This document shows, piece after piece, positions 1-8,273 of a stretch of 60,867 nucleotides of DNA; the first letter of the stretch is position 1; each line of letters opens with the position of its first letter. The notes under the pieces were generated by a model, which saw only the letters and a program-made list of their open reading frames with translations, did no database searches and had not been told where the DNA came from. Source of the stretch: J051 sp040289295 (GTDB taxonomy: Bacteria; Armatimonadota; Fimbriimonadia; Fimbriimonadales; ATM1); NCBI GenBank assembly GCA_040289295.1, contig PSLA01000013.1, positions 1 to 60,867 of the forward strand, read 5' to 3'. Made by a program: the position numbers and the translations under genes.

Positions 1-1566
1 CAGGAACAGAAGCGGTTTGACTTGCTTCTTGAGGACGCGGACATTGAGTCGGCAACGCGAATGCTTGCGATTCAGAGCGGTCTGGACCTTCAGTTCGTGT
101 TCAAACCTACGGACAAGCCGTACGCTCGCATCCGTCTCAGCCTCACCGGTGTGACGGTAGACGAGGCGATGCGGTACATTTGTGAGGCAGCCGGCGCCGG
201 GTGGGAGAAGGATCCATCGGGCGTTTACATCATCGGACCTAAAGAGTCGTTTGCACCGAGGAAAGCAGACGCTCCGGCAATCCCGGTTAAGGAGCCCAAG
301 CTGGTTAGGAAGATCATGCTGATGCATGCGCATCCGCGCCACGTTTTGCAGAGGCTCCGCAACCAGGGTACGGACGAGTTGGACGATTGGCACCGCCTTG
401 AGCAGATCCGGAACAACTTCTTCCCGAGCTATTTTCGCCAGGGAAATACCGGGCCCATCGTGGCTAATCACCCCGGGTTCACGAGCGCGAACCGAATTGC
501 CGAAGTCGCGACTGGCACCGGTGGAGGGAGCGCCTCCGGCGACGGAATTGACATTCCGGGCGGCTCGAACCAAGGCGGCCTTAGCGGCGGCGGCGGCATC
601 GGTGGTGGCGGCGGCGGCATCGGTGGCGGCGGTGGCTTTGGCGGCGGAGGCCAGGGCGGCTTCGGCGGCGGTGGCTTCGGCGGCGGAGGGTTCGGCCAGG
701 GCGGTAACATCAACCTCCAAGGCGGAACAGGATTCGTTCCCGAAGGAATTGACGAGATCACGTTCGACCCGACGGACAACAGCCTGATCGTTCGCGGTAC
801 CGATGCGGCGATTCAGGAACTTGAGAACATCATTCGTCGGCTGGACGTCGCGCCCAGGCAGGTGATGATTAAGGTCGAGTACATCACCACATCAAACTCG
901 GTGTCGCGCAGCTTTGGGATTGACTGGCTGTTCCAGCGCGGCCAGGTGCTTATCGGCAACACACCCGGCACTCAGGCTCGCGCGGGCGACCCGTTTTTTG
1001 TCAACTACGCGACGGGCAACGTCACGTCGCGACTGCGGATGCTTTTGCTTGAAGGCTTTGGCCAGGTGGTGAATGCGCCGTTTGTGCGGACGCTTAACAA
1101 CCAGCCTGCCTTCATTATTCAGCAGATCCAGACGTTCATCATTCTAACGCAGGTTATTGCGGTTGGAAACGGTCAGGTGATTACCGCACCGCAGCTGGTA
1201 CCGATCACCGTGCAAACCGGTCTTAGTGTCCAGCCACGTATCAACGCGGACGGCACGATCACGATGACCATCAGCCCGCAGGTCGCGGAGTTCGGTGAGA
1301 TTCGTCGCGCCCCGGACGGGACCGAGATTCCGGACGTGCTGACGCAGGCGATCTTTGTGACGGCGCGGGTCAAAAACGGCGAGACCATCCTTCTGGGTGG
1401 ACTGAACCGTAAGCGCGAGAGCTTCAGCACTCAGCGGTATCCGATCCTCAGTGACCTTCCGCTCATCGGCAACCTGTTCCGCTCGTCGAACAAGACTGCG
1501 GAGAATCAGGAACTCCTCGTGTTCATCACGCCGACAATTGTTGAGGAGGACACTTCCGGCGGATAA
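1..1566 (+). CDS. pilQ: Secretin (PilQ/GspD-type outer-membrane channel), 5' end outside window
   Basis: The frame is open from base 1, so the true start is upstream and 521 residues are visible. The start resembles the inner STN/N domains of type IV pilus secretins (FDLLLEDADIESATRML). Next come an NTDNSLIV-like N domain (FDPTDNSLIVRGTDAAIQEL) and the beta-barrel core, which ends in the secretin signature LLGGLNRKRES, PILSDLPLIGNLF and LVFITPTIVEE. An unusual glycine-rich insert, with runs of GGGGFGGG, lies between the N domains at about residues 170-240. The product should form the outer-membrane gate for pilus or type II secretion. Position just before aroK and aroB matches the common pilQ-aroK-aroB order, so PilQ is preferred over GspD. 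That choice is inference. Confidence 0.85.
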   Translation, partial: QEQKRFDLLLEDADIESATRMLAIQSGLDLQFVFKPTDKPYARIRLSLTGVTVDEAMRYICEAAGAGWEKDPSGVYIIGPKESFAPRKADAPAIPVKEPKLVRKIMLMHAHPRHVLQRLRNQGTDELDDWHRLEQIRNNFFPSYFRQGNTGPIVANHPGFTSANRIAEVATGTGGGSASGDGIDIPGGSNQGGLSGGGGIGGGGGGIGGGGGFGGGGQGGFGGGGFGGGGFGQGGNINLQGGTGFVPEGIDEITFDPTDNSLIVRGTDAAIQELENIIRRLDVAPRQVMIKVEYITTSNSVSRSFGIDWLFQRGQVLIGNTPGTQARAGDPFFVNYATGNVTSRLRMLLLEGFGQVVNAPFVRTLNNQPAFIIQQIQTFIILTQVIAVGNGQVITAPQLVPITVQTGLSVQPRINADGTITMTISPQVAEFGEIRRAPDGTEIPDVLTQAIFVTARVKNGETILLGGLNRKRESFSTQRYPILSDLPLIGNLFRSSNKTAENQELLVFITPTIVEEDTSGG

Positions 1567-1588
1567 GAGCGCCGACGCGTCACCTTGT

Positions 1589-1621
1589 GCGAGCGACCGG
1601 CATTCCTGCCCGGTCGCTCGC
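1589..1621 (+). terminator. Strong stem-loop between secretin gene and aroK
   Basis: A perfect 12-bp inverted repeat (GCGAGCGACCGG at 1589-1600, CCGGTCGCTCGC at 1610-1621) encloses a 9-base loop. Only a weak T-rich tail (TTGCTTG) follows. It may be a partial terminator or attenuator, or an RNA-stabilising hairpin, between the secretin and aroK cistrons. Confidence 0.55.
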
Positions 1622-1645
1622 TTGCTTGAACCGCGGGGTGTGACG

Positions 1646-2155
1646 ATGGGTTTGGTGCTGATCGGGATGATGGGCTCCGGAAAGACGACGCTGGGCAGAA
1701 CAGTTGCCAAGCGGGCTGGTCTTCGACACGTTGACCTTGACGCGGAGATTGAGGCAACGACCGGTAGGACAATCGCAGAAATCTTTCGAACCTATGGCGA
1801 GCGTCAGTTTCGCAAGATCGAGGGAGAGCTGCTGCGATCCTTCGAGGGCGATCAGGAGATCGTGCTGAGCACCGGCGGCGGAGCTCCCACGACGCCCGGT
1901 AATCTTGATGTTATGCGGACTATCGGGCCGGTCGTCTACCTGCGTGCGAACGTCGAGGTGCTTGCAAGTCGCATTCGTCGTTCTCGAGCCCTAAGGCCGC
2001 TCATTGCAGAAGGTGAGTTAGTACCGAAGTTACGCGAGCTGCTGCGGCTACGCAGCGACGCCTATGAGAGCGCTGACTACGTGGTCGATGTAAATGAACT
2101 CGGGCGCGCTGAAATAATCGCTCGACTCTGCGAAATCGCAACGGAGAACGGCTGA
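1646..2155 (+). CDS. aroK: Shikimate kinase
   Basis: Shikimate kinase phosphorylates the 3-hydroxyl of shikimate with ATP in the chorismate pathway, in the cytoplasm. The protein has 169 residues, normal for the family. The P-loop GMMGSGKTT lies near the N-terminus. It is followed by the shikimate-binding DLDAEIE, the FRKIEGELL arginine region, the GGGAP motif and an arginine-rich lid (RRSRALRPL). The longer open frame reaches back into the secretin gene. ATG 1646 is chosen because the family starts just before the P-loop; GTG 1640 is a close alternative. The stop overlaps the aroB start (TGATG), so the two are probably translationally coupled. Confidence 0.93.
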   Translation: MGLVLIGMMGSGKTTLGRTVAKRAGLRHVDLDAEIEATTGRTIAEIFRTYGERQFRKIEGELLRSFEGDQEIVLSTGGGAPTTPGNLDVMRTIGPVVYLRANVEVLASRIRRSRALRPLIAEGELVPKLRELLRLRSDAYESADYVVDVNELGRAEIIARLCEIATENG

Positions 2156-3210
2156 TGGCTATTGTCCGCTTCCCGTGTCCTTCGGGTGAGTATCCGGTCA
2201 CCATCGGTGCAGTCACGCCTGGCAATCTTCGCGCGCAAGCCAATGAGCGGGACAGGCTGTTCTTCCTCGCTGACCGAACGGCGTGGGAGCTGCACGGGGC
2301 TGACTTCGCCAGCCTGGGGGCGGTCCGGATCGTCGAGCCGGGCGAGCGCTCGAAAACAGCGGAGATGTGGGTGGATGCCCTGCGATGGCTCGCCGGAAGT
2401 GGAGCCGATCGGCGTTCGCTGCTCGTGGGCTTTGGTGGAGGAATGGTCTGCGACTTGGCAGGCTTTGTCGCTGCAACATACATGCGCGGCATCCGCCATG
2501 CGTTCGTCGCCACCACACTTCTTGCGCAGGTAGACGCCGCCCTCGGAGGGAAGACGGCGATTGACCTGCCGGAGGGCAAGAATCTCGTTGGGGCGTTCCA
2601 TCACCCGATCGCCGTATTCTGCGACCCGCTGCAGCTGTCCACACTTGACAGAAGACACCTCCTGAACGGCATGGCGGAAGTCATTAAGTACGGCTTCGCG
2701 CTCGATCCCGCACTCCTGGAACGACTTTCCCAAGGGCTGTGCTCACTTGACGCGGCACCGCAGGAGTTCTTCGCCGAGGTCGTAGAGCGGTGCTGTTTGC
2801 TTAAGGCTCGTGTGGTCGCCGACGATCCGAACGACACGCTCGGCATCCGTGCTAAGCTGAATTTCGGCCACACCGTGGGGCACGCGCTTGAGGCGGCGGG
2901 AGGGTACCAACGCCTCCTTCACGGCGAAGCGGTGGCGATCGGGATGTGCGTAGAATGCAACGTAGGCGAACGCTTGGGTGTGTGTGCCCCGGGCCTTGCT
3001 GGGCGCGTTCGCGCGTTCCTGAAGGCATGGGGTCTTCCTCACGCGCTCCCAGACTTCATCCCGCCAAAAGAAGCGATGACGTTTTTGCACCTCGACAAGA
3101 AAGCAACGCAGGAGAAAGGGATTACACTGGTCGTTCCTGAACGCCTTGGCGAATGCCGCGTTGTCGAGGGCGTGAGTATTACGCTCATAGAGGAGGCGCT
3201 GGGGCTTTGA
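2155..3210 (+). CDS. aroB: 3-dehydroquinate synthase
   Basis: This enzyme converts DAHP to 3-dehydroquinate, the second step of the shikimate pathway, using NAD and a divalent metal. At 351 residues it is full length. Family motifs seen are GGGMVCDLAGFVAATYMRG, the glycine/lysine segment LGGKTAIDLPEGKNLVGAFH, a metal-ligand region MAEVIKYG and the metal-binding GHTVGHALE. The ATG overlaps the aroK stop by one base, so aroK and aroB form an operon unit. A small membrane-protein gene follows after 8 bases. Confidence 0.95.
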   Translation: MAIVRFPCPSGEYPVTIGAVTPGNLRAQANERDRLFFLADRTAWELHGADFASLGAVRIVEPGERSKTAEMWVDALRWLAGSGADRRSLLVGFGGGMVCDLAGFVAATYMRGIRHAFVATTLLAQVDAALGGKTAIDLPEGKNLVGAFHHPIAVFCDPLQLSTLDRRHLLNGMAEVIKYGFALDPALLERLSQGLCSLDAAPQEFFAEVVERCCLLKARVVADDPNDTLGIRAKLNFGHTVGHALEAAGGYQRLLHGEAVAIGMCVECNVGERLGVCAPGLAGRVRAFLKAWGLPHALPDFIPPKEAMTFLHLDKKATQEKGITLVVPERLGECRVVEGVSITLIEEALGL

Positions 3211-3218
3211 GGCATGCC

Positions 3219-3416
3219 ATGAGTGAGACGCTTCGCCTAGCGCTTGCTATAGCCGCTTTCGTCGTGCTGGTGGGTGGATACTATGCCCATCAGTGGATGC
3301 TTCTAAGCGGACGACTGGACGAGTGGACTGCGCGAATCTCCGGACTTAATCTGGTCTTGGGCTGGCTCTTCATACTTGGAGCTGTCGTGTTCTCTTTGTG
3401 GAAGGTCGAGGAGTGA
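3219..3416 (+). CDS. Small two-helix membrane protein, unknown
   Basis: This 65-residue protein has two hydrophobic segments (LALAIAAFVVLVGGYYA and LVLGWLFILGAVVFSLW) joined by a short polar loop. I do not recognise a family. ATG 3219 is chosen over an upstream start that would lie inside aroB. The last four bases (GTGA) overlap the start of the PASTA-kinase gene, so coupled translation and a possible functional link to that receptor-like protein are likely but unproven. Confidence 0.65.
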   Translation: MSETLRLALAIAAFVVLVGGYYAHQWMLLSGRLDEWTARISGLNLVLGWLFILGAVVFSLWKVEE

Positions 3417-5149
3417 TTGGAACGATCTTGCGCCTTCGCTACGAAGTTCTTGAGGAGCTGCCCAGTTCGCCTATCTTTGAGAACTTCGTGGCAAAAGACC
3501 TGACCCGAGACGTCGAGGTATGCGTGCGCGTGGTGCACCAGCCGTTCGCTTCGGAGCCGGAGTTCATCGCCGAACTGGCCTCAGTAATCGAGAAGACGAA
3601 GCCGCTCTTGCATCGGAACGTCGCGCGGATCTACGGCATGGAAGAGGACGGCGGCAAGTACTTCATCGTTGGCGAGTACGTGCGAGGCGTGCCGCTCGCC
3701 GAGCGCATTCAGCGCCTTGCGCCGTTTTCGGCGTCGGTTTCGTGCGAGATTGCGGCAGGCATTGCAGAAGCACTCGAGTATGCCGGAGAGGCTGGCATCG
3801 CCCATGGCGACTTGTGCGCGGACAACGTCCTGTACCGTCCGGACGGCAGCGTCGCCGTGCTTGACTTTGGGCTGTGGCAATGTTACGGCGCCAGCGAGAC
3901 CGCGCCTGGGGTTGTTCTTGGGCGCATGGCGCCGTATCTCGCGCCGGAGGTCGTTCAGGGTGGGATGCCTACTCAGTCCTCAGACGTGTACGCGCTCGGC
4001 GTCATTCTGTTCGAGTTGCTGACCGGCCAGCGACCGTTTTCCGGACCGACGCCGATAAGCATCTTGGACAAGCACCGCAGCGCGCCTGTACCGGAGGTGC
4101 GCACGTTGAATCCGGGTATCCCGATCGCGCTTGGTGCAATCGTGAGCCGAGCGCTGGCCAAGCAGCCGGCCGAGCGTTACACGACCGCTTCAGAGATGCT
4201 TGCCGACCTCGAGGCTGTGCTTGAGGCCCTTCGCTTCGGTAAGAAGATCGAGCTACAGAAGCCCGCGGTTCCTGCCGTGACCTCGTCGCTGCCACGCAGA
4301 GAAGGCGATGGTGACGGCACGGCTATGCGCCGGGCGCGGAAGCCGAGACAGCCTCGTGACGATGACGTACCCGCGTGGCTCCGCGCCTTGATGTACATGT
4401 TGGGCGGCATGGCGCTACTTATCGTTGGTGCCGTGGTGTATACGCAATTTACGAAGAAGCCTAGTGTAACTGTGCCGAACGTTGTTGGGATGTCTTTACC
4501 AGAGGCGCGCGCTACCATGCAGCAGGTGGGCCTGCTGGTGGCGATCGAAAGCGAGGAGTATAGCGACGAGTTCCCAGAGCCGCAAACAGTAGTCAGGGTG
4601 ATCCCCGCCCCTGGGACGCCCGTTTATCAAGGGTCACAGATTGGGCTTGTCATCAGTCTCGGAAGCACGCGCGTGCAGGTTCCAGACCTTCGGGGCTTGT
4701 CCATTCCGGAAGCGCGGAGGCAATTGGACGCGGTCAACCTGCGTCTCGGCGATCAAGTTCGGTACCAGCAGAGCACCCGATTCGAGCGGGGGCGCATTAT
4801 CTACTCGACGCCCGGGCCCGGCGAGATGACCCAGCGCGAAAGCAGCATCGAAGTTGTGGTGAGCAGCGGACGGGGGCAACCGGACAAACCGATTGGGCAG
4901 ACCGACGACCTGACTCCAAGTCGCTTTAGCCTCTCCTTTAGGGTTCCCCGGAAGGATCGTGCTGTGCTGGTCCGTGTGGAGATGGTTGATGCTCGCGGCG
5001 AGAGTCTAATCGTGTTCGAAGAGGCTCGGCAGCCGGGCGAGGAGATCGCATTAGAAGGCATTGAGGGATTCGGAGAGCGGGCGACATTTCGAATATACTA
5101 CGACAACGTGTTGGACTCCGAGGTCATCAAGCGAGGCGAGCGAGAGTGA
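3413..5149 (+). CDS. PASTA-domain Ser/Thr kinase-like membrane protein, probable pseudokinase
   Basis: The 578-residue protein has a cytoplasmic kinase-like domain (about 5-275), a basic linker, one membrane helix (about 325-345), two extracytoplasmic PASTA repeats (about 351-418 and 419-487) and a C-terminal beta-rich tail. PASTA repeats bind peptidoglycan or lipid II in PknB/PrkC-type receptors. The DFG (151-153), APE and catalytic Asp are kept. The glycine-rich loop is absent, the VAIK lysine is replaced by Arg (CVRV, about residue 39), and HRDLKxxN reads HGDLCADN. Weak or no phosphotransfer is therefore likely. GTG 3413 is chosen because it overlaps the previous stop (GTGA) behind an AGG-rich site; GTG 3398 is an alternative. 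The downstream rpe gene also overlaps by four bases. Confidence 0.85.
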   Translation: MIGTILRLRYEVLEELPSSPIFENFVAKDLTRDVEVCVRVVHQPFASEPEFIAELASVIEKTKPLLHRNVARIYGMEEDGGKYFIVGEYVRGVPLAERIQRLAPFSASVSCEIAAGIAEALEYAGEAGIAHGDLCADNVLYRPDGSVAVLDFGLWQCYGASETAPGVVLGRMAPYLAPEVVQGGMPTQSSDVYALGVILFELLTGQRPFSGPTPISILDKHRSAPVPEVRTLNPGIPIALGAIVSRALAKQPAERYTTASEMLADLEAVLEALRFGKKIELQKPAVPAVTSSLPRREGDGDGTAMRRARKPRQPRDDDVPAWLRALMYMLGGMALLIVGAVVYTQFTKKPSVTVPNVVGMSLPEARATMQQVGLLVAIESEEYSDEFPEPQTVVRVIPAPGTPVYQGSQIGLVISLGSTRVQVPDLRGLSIPEARRQLDAVNLRLGDQVRYQQSTRFERGRIIYSTPGPGEMTQRESSIEVVVSSGRGQPDKPIGQTDDLTPSRFSLSFRVPRKDRAVLVRVEMVDARGESLIVFEEARQPGEEIALEGIEGFGERATFRIYYDNVLDSEVIKRGERE

Positions 5150-5799
5150 ACGTCGTTATTGCGCCGTCTATCCTGTCCGCCAACTTTGCTCGTATTGGAG
5201 AGGCGGTTGAGGCGCTAAACCAGTCCGACTGCGAATGGATCCACATAGACGTGATGGACGGGCGCTTCGTTCCGCCCATTACGTTCGGCGCACAATTGGT
5301 GAGTGCGATACGACCGTTGACGGATAAGTTCCTCGACTGCCACCTGATGGTGTCTAAGCCGGAGCAGCAGGCGGCACTGTTTGCCGAGGCCGGAGCCAAC
5401 AGAGTTACGATTCACGCGGAGGCAACGTGGCAGTTGCATCGAGCACTTCAGAGCATCGTCGGTCTTGGTGTCAAGGCAGGGGTGGCGATCAACCCTGCGA
5501 CGCCAGTGAGCGCTGTGCAGCACGTGCTTGGTTTGGTTGACCTTGTTCTCGTAATGACGGTGAACCCTGGTTGGGGGGGGCAGCGCTTTCTCCAGGAGTG
5601 CGTGCAGAAGGTGGAACAGGCCAGGGCAATCGCGCCAAGCCACTGGATTGAGGTGGACGGAGGTATTGATGCGGATACCGCGCCGACGGTCATTCGCGCG
5701 GGGGCGAACGCCCTGGTGGCAGGCAACTACGTTTTCTCTGGTGACCCGCGCACGCGCCTGGAAGAGTTGCAAAACTCGGTATGCGCAGCCTTCAAGTAG
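5146..5799 (+). CDS. rpe: Ribulose-phosphate 3-epimerase
   Basis: This enzyme interconverts ribulose 5-phosphate and xylulose 5-phosphate in the pentose phosphate pathway. The 217-residue TIM barrel shows APSILSANFA, HIDVMDGRFVP with the catalytic Asp, the metal-ligand segment DCHLMV, NPGWGGQ and the VDGGI phosphate/acid region. The GTG start overlaps the PASTA-kinase stop (GTGA). The codons for WGG give a run of eight Gs near 5573-5580, but the frame stays correct through it. The rpe-PASTA kinase neighbourhood is common in bacteria. Confidence 0.95.
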   Translation: MNVVIAPSILSANFARIGEAVEALNQSDCEWIHIDVMDGRFVPPITFGAQLVSAIRPLTDKFLDCHLMVSKPEQQAALFAEAGANRVTIHAEATWQLHRALQSIVGLGVKAGVAINPATPVSAVQHVLGLVDLVLVMTVNPGWGGQRFLQECVQKVEQARAIAPSHWIEVDGGIDADTAPTVIRAGANALVAGNYVFSGDPRTRLEELQNSVCAAFK

Positions 5800-6095
5800 C
5801 CACAACTCTGTTCGTCGTCGCGGGAATCGGTGCCTTGCTGAGTTTCCCGTGGACGGTCGGTGCAACGCCGGGCGCGGACGCGACCGCACAGGCAAAGGCG
5901 GACTACGCAGTTAGGCTGCTCATCTTCTTCGCGTTCGCTGGCGCTTGTTTCATCATTGCGGCGCTCTTGGCGATGATCCTCGTGCGACGGATTCGAGGCG
6001 AGTACCGCGAGCAGCTGGTGAGCAACCTCGCCGACCTGCTCACGGCACCGCCGAAGAAAAAAGAGGATTCCGGCGAAGACGACACGACCACCTGA
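5781..6095 (+). CDS. Small membrane protein with acidic tail, unknown
   Basis: The 104-residue protein has two predicted membrane helices (LQVATTLFVVAGIGALLSF and RLLIFFAFAGACFIIAALLA). A basic amphipathic stretch and a C-terminal KKKEDSGEDD tail follow. It overlaps the last 19 bases of rpe in another frame, and its ATG precedes a plausible signal anchor. No family is recognised. Position suggests it is the last gene of the aroK-aroB-kinase-rpe run. Confidence 0.6.
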   Translation: MRSLQVATTLFVVAGIGALLSFPWTVGATPGADATAQAKADYAVRLLIFFAFAGACFIIAALLAMILVRRIRGEYREQLVSNLADLLTAPPKKKEDSGEDDTTT

Positions 6096-6188
6096 TTCGT
6101 TGCTTGGAAAGCTCACGACCTAACCTCTGCCGGGCTCCGCCACCGGCACCGGAGGGCGCGAACACGACGCTCAAAGCGCCACTGAATC

Positions 6189-6194
6189 TACAAT
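6189..6194 (+). promoter_or_regulatory. -10 hexamer placing ribD start at +1 (leaderless)
   Basis: TACAAT ends exactly six bases before the ribD GTG, so transcription would begin at the start codon itself. No clear -35 box is seen 16-18 bases upstream. No Shine-Dalgarno sequence precedes the GTG. The same geometry recurs at larE, moaD, 24426 and 22354. Confidence 0.6.
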
Positions 6195-6200
6195 AGCCGT

Positions 6201-7223
6201 GTGACCCCGGCTGAAGCGATGCGGAGGGCCATTCAACTGTCCTGGAACGGGTTTCCCGCGCCGAATCCGCGCGTGGGCGCCGTGCTGGTGAAGGCAGGCG
6301 ACGTGGTCGGTGAGGGATTCCACCGCGCCGCGGGCGCGCCTCACGCCGAGGTTCTTGCCCTTCGGCAAGCCGGAGCAACGGCGAGGGGGGCGACACTATA
6401 CGTCACACTGGAACCGTGCCGGCACCACGGCCGCACGCCGCCGTGCACCGAGGCGATCGCAGCCGCCGGCGTCGCAAAGGTGGTTTTTGCAGTGCACGAT
6501 CCTTCCGAAGATGCAGGTGGCGGGGCGGAGGTTCTACGTGAGAGGGGCGTCGAGGTAGAGGAGGGCCTGCTTGCCGAGGAGGCGCGGGTGCCGCTGTGGC
6601 AGTTTTTGACGAGTCGCCGGCTCAACAGGGCTGTGGTTTTGCTGAAGGCGGCGATTACGCTGGACGGTCGTATCGCCACTCGGACGGGCGACAGTCGCTG
6701 GATAACCGGCGAGGCGTTCCGGCGCCGTGCGCACGCGTTGCGCGCTGAGATGGGGGCGGTGCTTGTCGGCGCGGGGACGGCGGTCGCCGACAACCCGATG
6801 CTCACCGTTCGCGAGGTGGAGGCGGTGAACCAGCCTCTACGCGTAGTGCTTGACTTGGATGGCTGCGTGCCCCCGACGCACTACGTGCTGGCCGACGGGC
6901 GCGCTCCAACTTGGCACGTGCGCAGGGGTGACTTGCCGATGAAGGGTGAGGAATTCGACCTGCACGCGTTGTGCCGGGCACTTGCCAGCAAAGACGTAAC
7001 GGGGGTTTTGGTTGAAGGCGGAGGGCGCACCATCGAGTCATTCTTGCGACAAGGGGTCGCCGACCGCGTGGAATTACACCTTGCCCCTCTGGTGTTCGGC
7101 TCGGGTACTTCGTGGGCCGAGGGCGAGGGAGTGGCACGCATCCAGGACGCTTGGCGGATCGGGAATCTGCAAGTTAGGCCGTTTGCCGAGGGATTTATTG
7201 TTCGGGGGGAGGTGTTGCGCTGA
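6201..7223 (+). CDS. ribD: Bifunctional riboflavin deaminase/reductase
   Basis: The enzyme deaminates and then reduces the pyrimidine intermediate from GTP in riboflavin synthesis. The N-terminal deaminase (about 1-140) has the zinc site HAEVLAL and the ECxxC-type EPCRHHGRTPPC. The C-terminal DHFR-like reductase begins near RAVVLLKAAITLDGR, continues through SRWITGEAFR and ends with LVEGGGRTIESFL. The 340-residue length is slightly short but complete. GTG 6201 is the start; it has no ribosome-binding site but sits six bases after a TACAAT hexamer. The stop overlaps the ribE ATG (TGATG). Confidence 0.94.
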   Translation: MTPAEAMRRAIQLSWNGFPAPNPRVGAVLVKAGDVVGEGFHRAAGAPHAEVLALRQAGATARGATLYVTLEPCRHHGRTPPCTEAIAAAGVAKVVFAVHDPSEDAGGGAEVLRERGVEVEEGLLAEEARVPLWQFLTSRRLNRAVVLLKAAITLDGRIATRTGDSRWITGEAFRRRAHALRAEMGAVLVGAGTAVADNPMLTVREVEAVNQPLRVVLDLDGCVPPTHYVLADGRAPTWHVRRGDLPMKGEEFDLHALCRALASKDVTGVLVEGGGRTIESFLRQGVADRVELHLAPLVFGSGTSWAEGEGVARIQDAWRIGNLQVRPFAEGFIVRGEVLR

Positions 7224-7789
7224 TGTTCACCGGTCTGGTGCAAGAGGTGGGACGGGTGCGCCAACCGGGCCGACGTCTCGTCGTCGCTGCCTCCTTCCAG
7301 CCGCAACCCGGAGAGAGCATCGCCGTCAATGGGTGCTGCCTGACTCACGTCGGTGGGGAATCGCCGACGTTCGACCTGAGCGAGGAGACGCTCTGGCGGA
7401 CGAACCTCGGCGCGCTTCGCGAGGGCGACGCGGTTAACTTGGAGCGTGCGCTGCGCGTGGGTGACCGCTTGGGCGGGCACTTAGTATCTGGGCACGTGGA
7501 TGCGGTGACCCGGCTGCTGGAGTCTCACGCATCCGGCGAAGGAGTGGGGATGGTGTTCGGCATCCCCGAGGGAGGGGAAGCGCTGCTCGTGGACAAGGGG
7601 TCGGTGTGTCTGGACGGGGTGAGTTTGACGGTGATCGAACCGGGCGAGGGCCGCTTTCGGGTGGCGGCTGTCCCTCACACGCTGGCGAACACGACCATGC
7701 ACGAGTGGAGTGCCGGCCGGTCGGTGAACTTGGAGTACGACTTGGTTGCCCGTTATTTGCAGGCGTTGGCGGCTCCCTATCGGGGTTGA
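7223..7789 (+). CDS. ribE: Riboflavin synthase, alpha chain
   Basis: It dismutates two 6,7-dimethyl-8-ribityllumazines to riboflavin. The 188-residue protein has the two lumazine-binding barrels: MFTGLVQEVGRV with VNGCCLTH in the first, and GHLVSGHVDAVTR with DGVSLTV in the second. It ends with the C-terminal trimerisation helix. ATG 7223 overlaps the ribD stop, so the two are coupled. No ribB/ribA or ribH gene follows in this window, unlike the common ribDEAH operon. Confidence 0.94.
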   Translation: MFTGLVQEVGRVRQPGRRLVVAASFQPQPGESIAVNGCCLTHVGGESPTFDLSEETLWRTNLGALREGDAVNLERALRVGDRLGGHLVSGHVDAVTRLLESHASGEGVGMVFGIPEGGEALLVDKGSVCLDGVSLTVIEPGEGRFRVAAVPHTLANTTMHEWSAGRSVNLEYDLVARYLQALAAPYRG

Positions 7790-7794
7790 GTGGG

Positions 7795-7800
7795 TATACT
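7795..7800 (+). promoter_or_regulatory. Probable -10 box for rpmH-rnpA-yidD-yidC-jag
   Basis: TATACT lies 25 bases before the rpmH ATG in the short gap after ribE. No convincing -35 was found. It is the most likely promoter for the rpmH cluster because ribE and rpmH are not overlapping and belong to different pathways. Confidence 0.4.
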
Positions 7801-7825
7801 CTTGCCTCACACGGAGTAAGTTAGG

Positions 7826-7960
7826 ATGAAGCGCACGTACCAGCCGAACAACAGGCACAGAAAGAAGACACACGGCTTTCGGGTGCGGATGAAGACGAAG
7901 AATGGCCGCAACCTTCTGAAGAGGCGGCGGCTGAAAGGTCGGCACCGGATTGCTGCCTGA
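7826..7960 (+). CDS. rpmH: Ribosomal protein bL34
   Basis: A 44-residue, strongly basic protein begins MKRTYQPNNRHRKKTHGF, continues RVRMKTKNGRNLLKRRR and ends RLKGRHRIAA, the full bL34 signature. It is part of the 50S large subunit. The 3' end overlaps the rnpA start by 11 bases, a known feature of some rpmH-rnpA pairs. An AGG motif lies just before the ATG. Confidence 0.97.
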   Translation: MKRTYQPNNRHRKKTHGFRVRMKTKNGRNLLKRRRLKGRHRIAA

Positions 7961-8273
7961 GGTCCATCGTCTCCGCTCGCGCGGAGATTTCCAGCGGGTG
8001 TTCTCAGAAGGGAAGGCGCTTGAGCTGGATGCGGTCCGCCTGGTTCATGCCCCTGGCTTGGGTCGTATGGCTGTGGTAGTTTCGAAGTCAGTAGGCTCTC
8101 TCGCTCGCCGGAATCAGGTTCGGCGTCGATGGCGCGAAGCGCTTCGCGGCTTGCTGGGGCGCATTCCCCAGGATAGGGATATGGTTCTAGTGGTTCGGTC
8201 TCGTGCATCGAGTCTGAGGGGGCGAGAGGTACGTGAGGTATTGGAGGAAGCGCTTGCGAACTTGGAGCGATGA
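7950..8273 (+). CDS. rnpA: Ribonuclease P protein component
   Basis: This is the protein cofactor of RNase P, which trims tRNA 5' leaders. The 107-residue protein shows LRSRGDFQRVFSEGK at the N-terminus and the RNR motif ARRNQVRRRWREALR. A TTG start inside rpmH is required to keep the family N-terminus, so the genes overlap by 11 bases. The stop overlaps the yidD ATG (ATGA). The RNase P RNA gene is not nearby. Confidence 0.93.
   Translation: MLPEVHRLRSRGDFQRVFSEGKALELDAVRLVHAPGLGRMAVVVSKSVGSLARRNQVRRRWREALRGLLGRIPQDRDMVLVVRSRASSLRGREVREVLEEALANLER

Noticed and set aside
468..779. Long antisense frame rich in proline opposite the secretin gene
   Set aside because: It is the complement of the glycine-rich repeat (GGC/GCC codons) and has no other support.
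5573..5580. Frameshift at the G8 run in rpe
   Set aside because: The frame continues correctly through NPGWGGQ and to the normal end of the protein.
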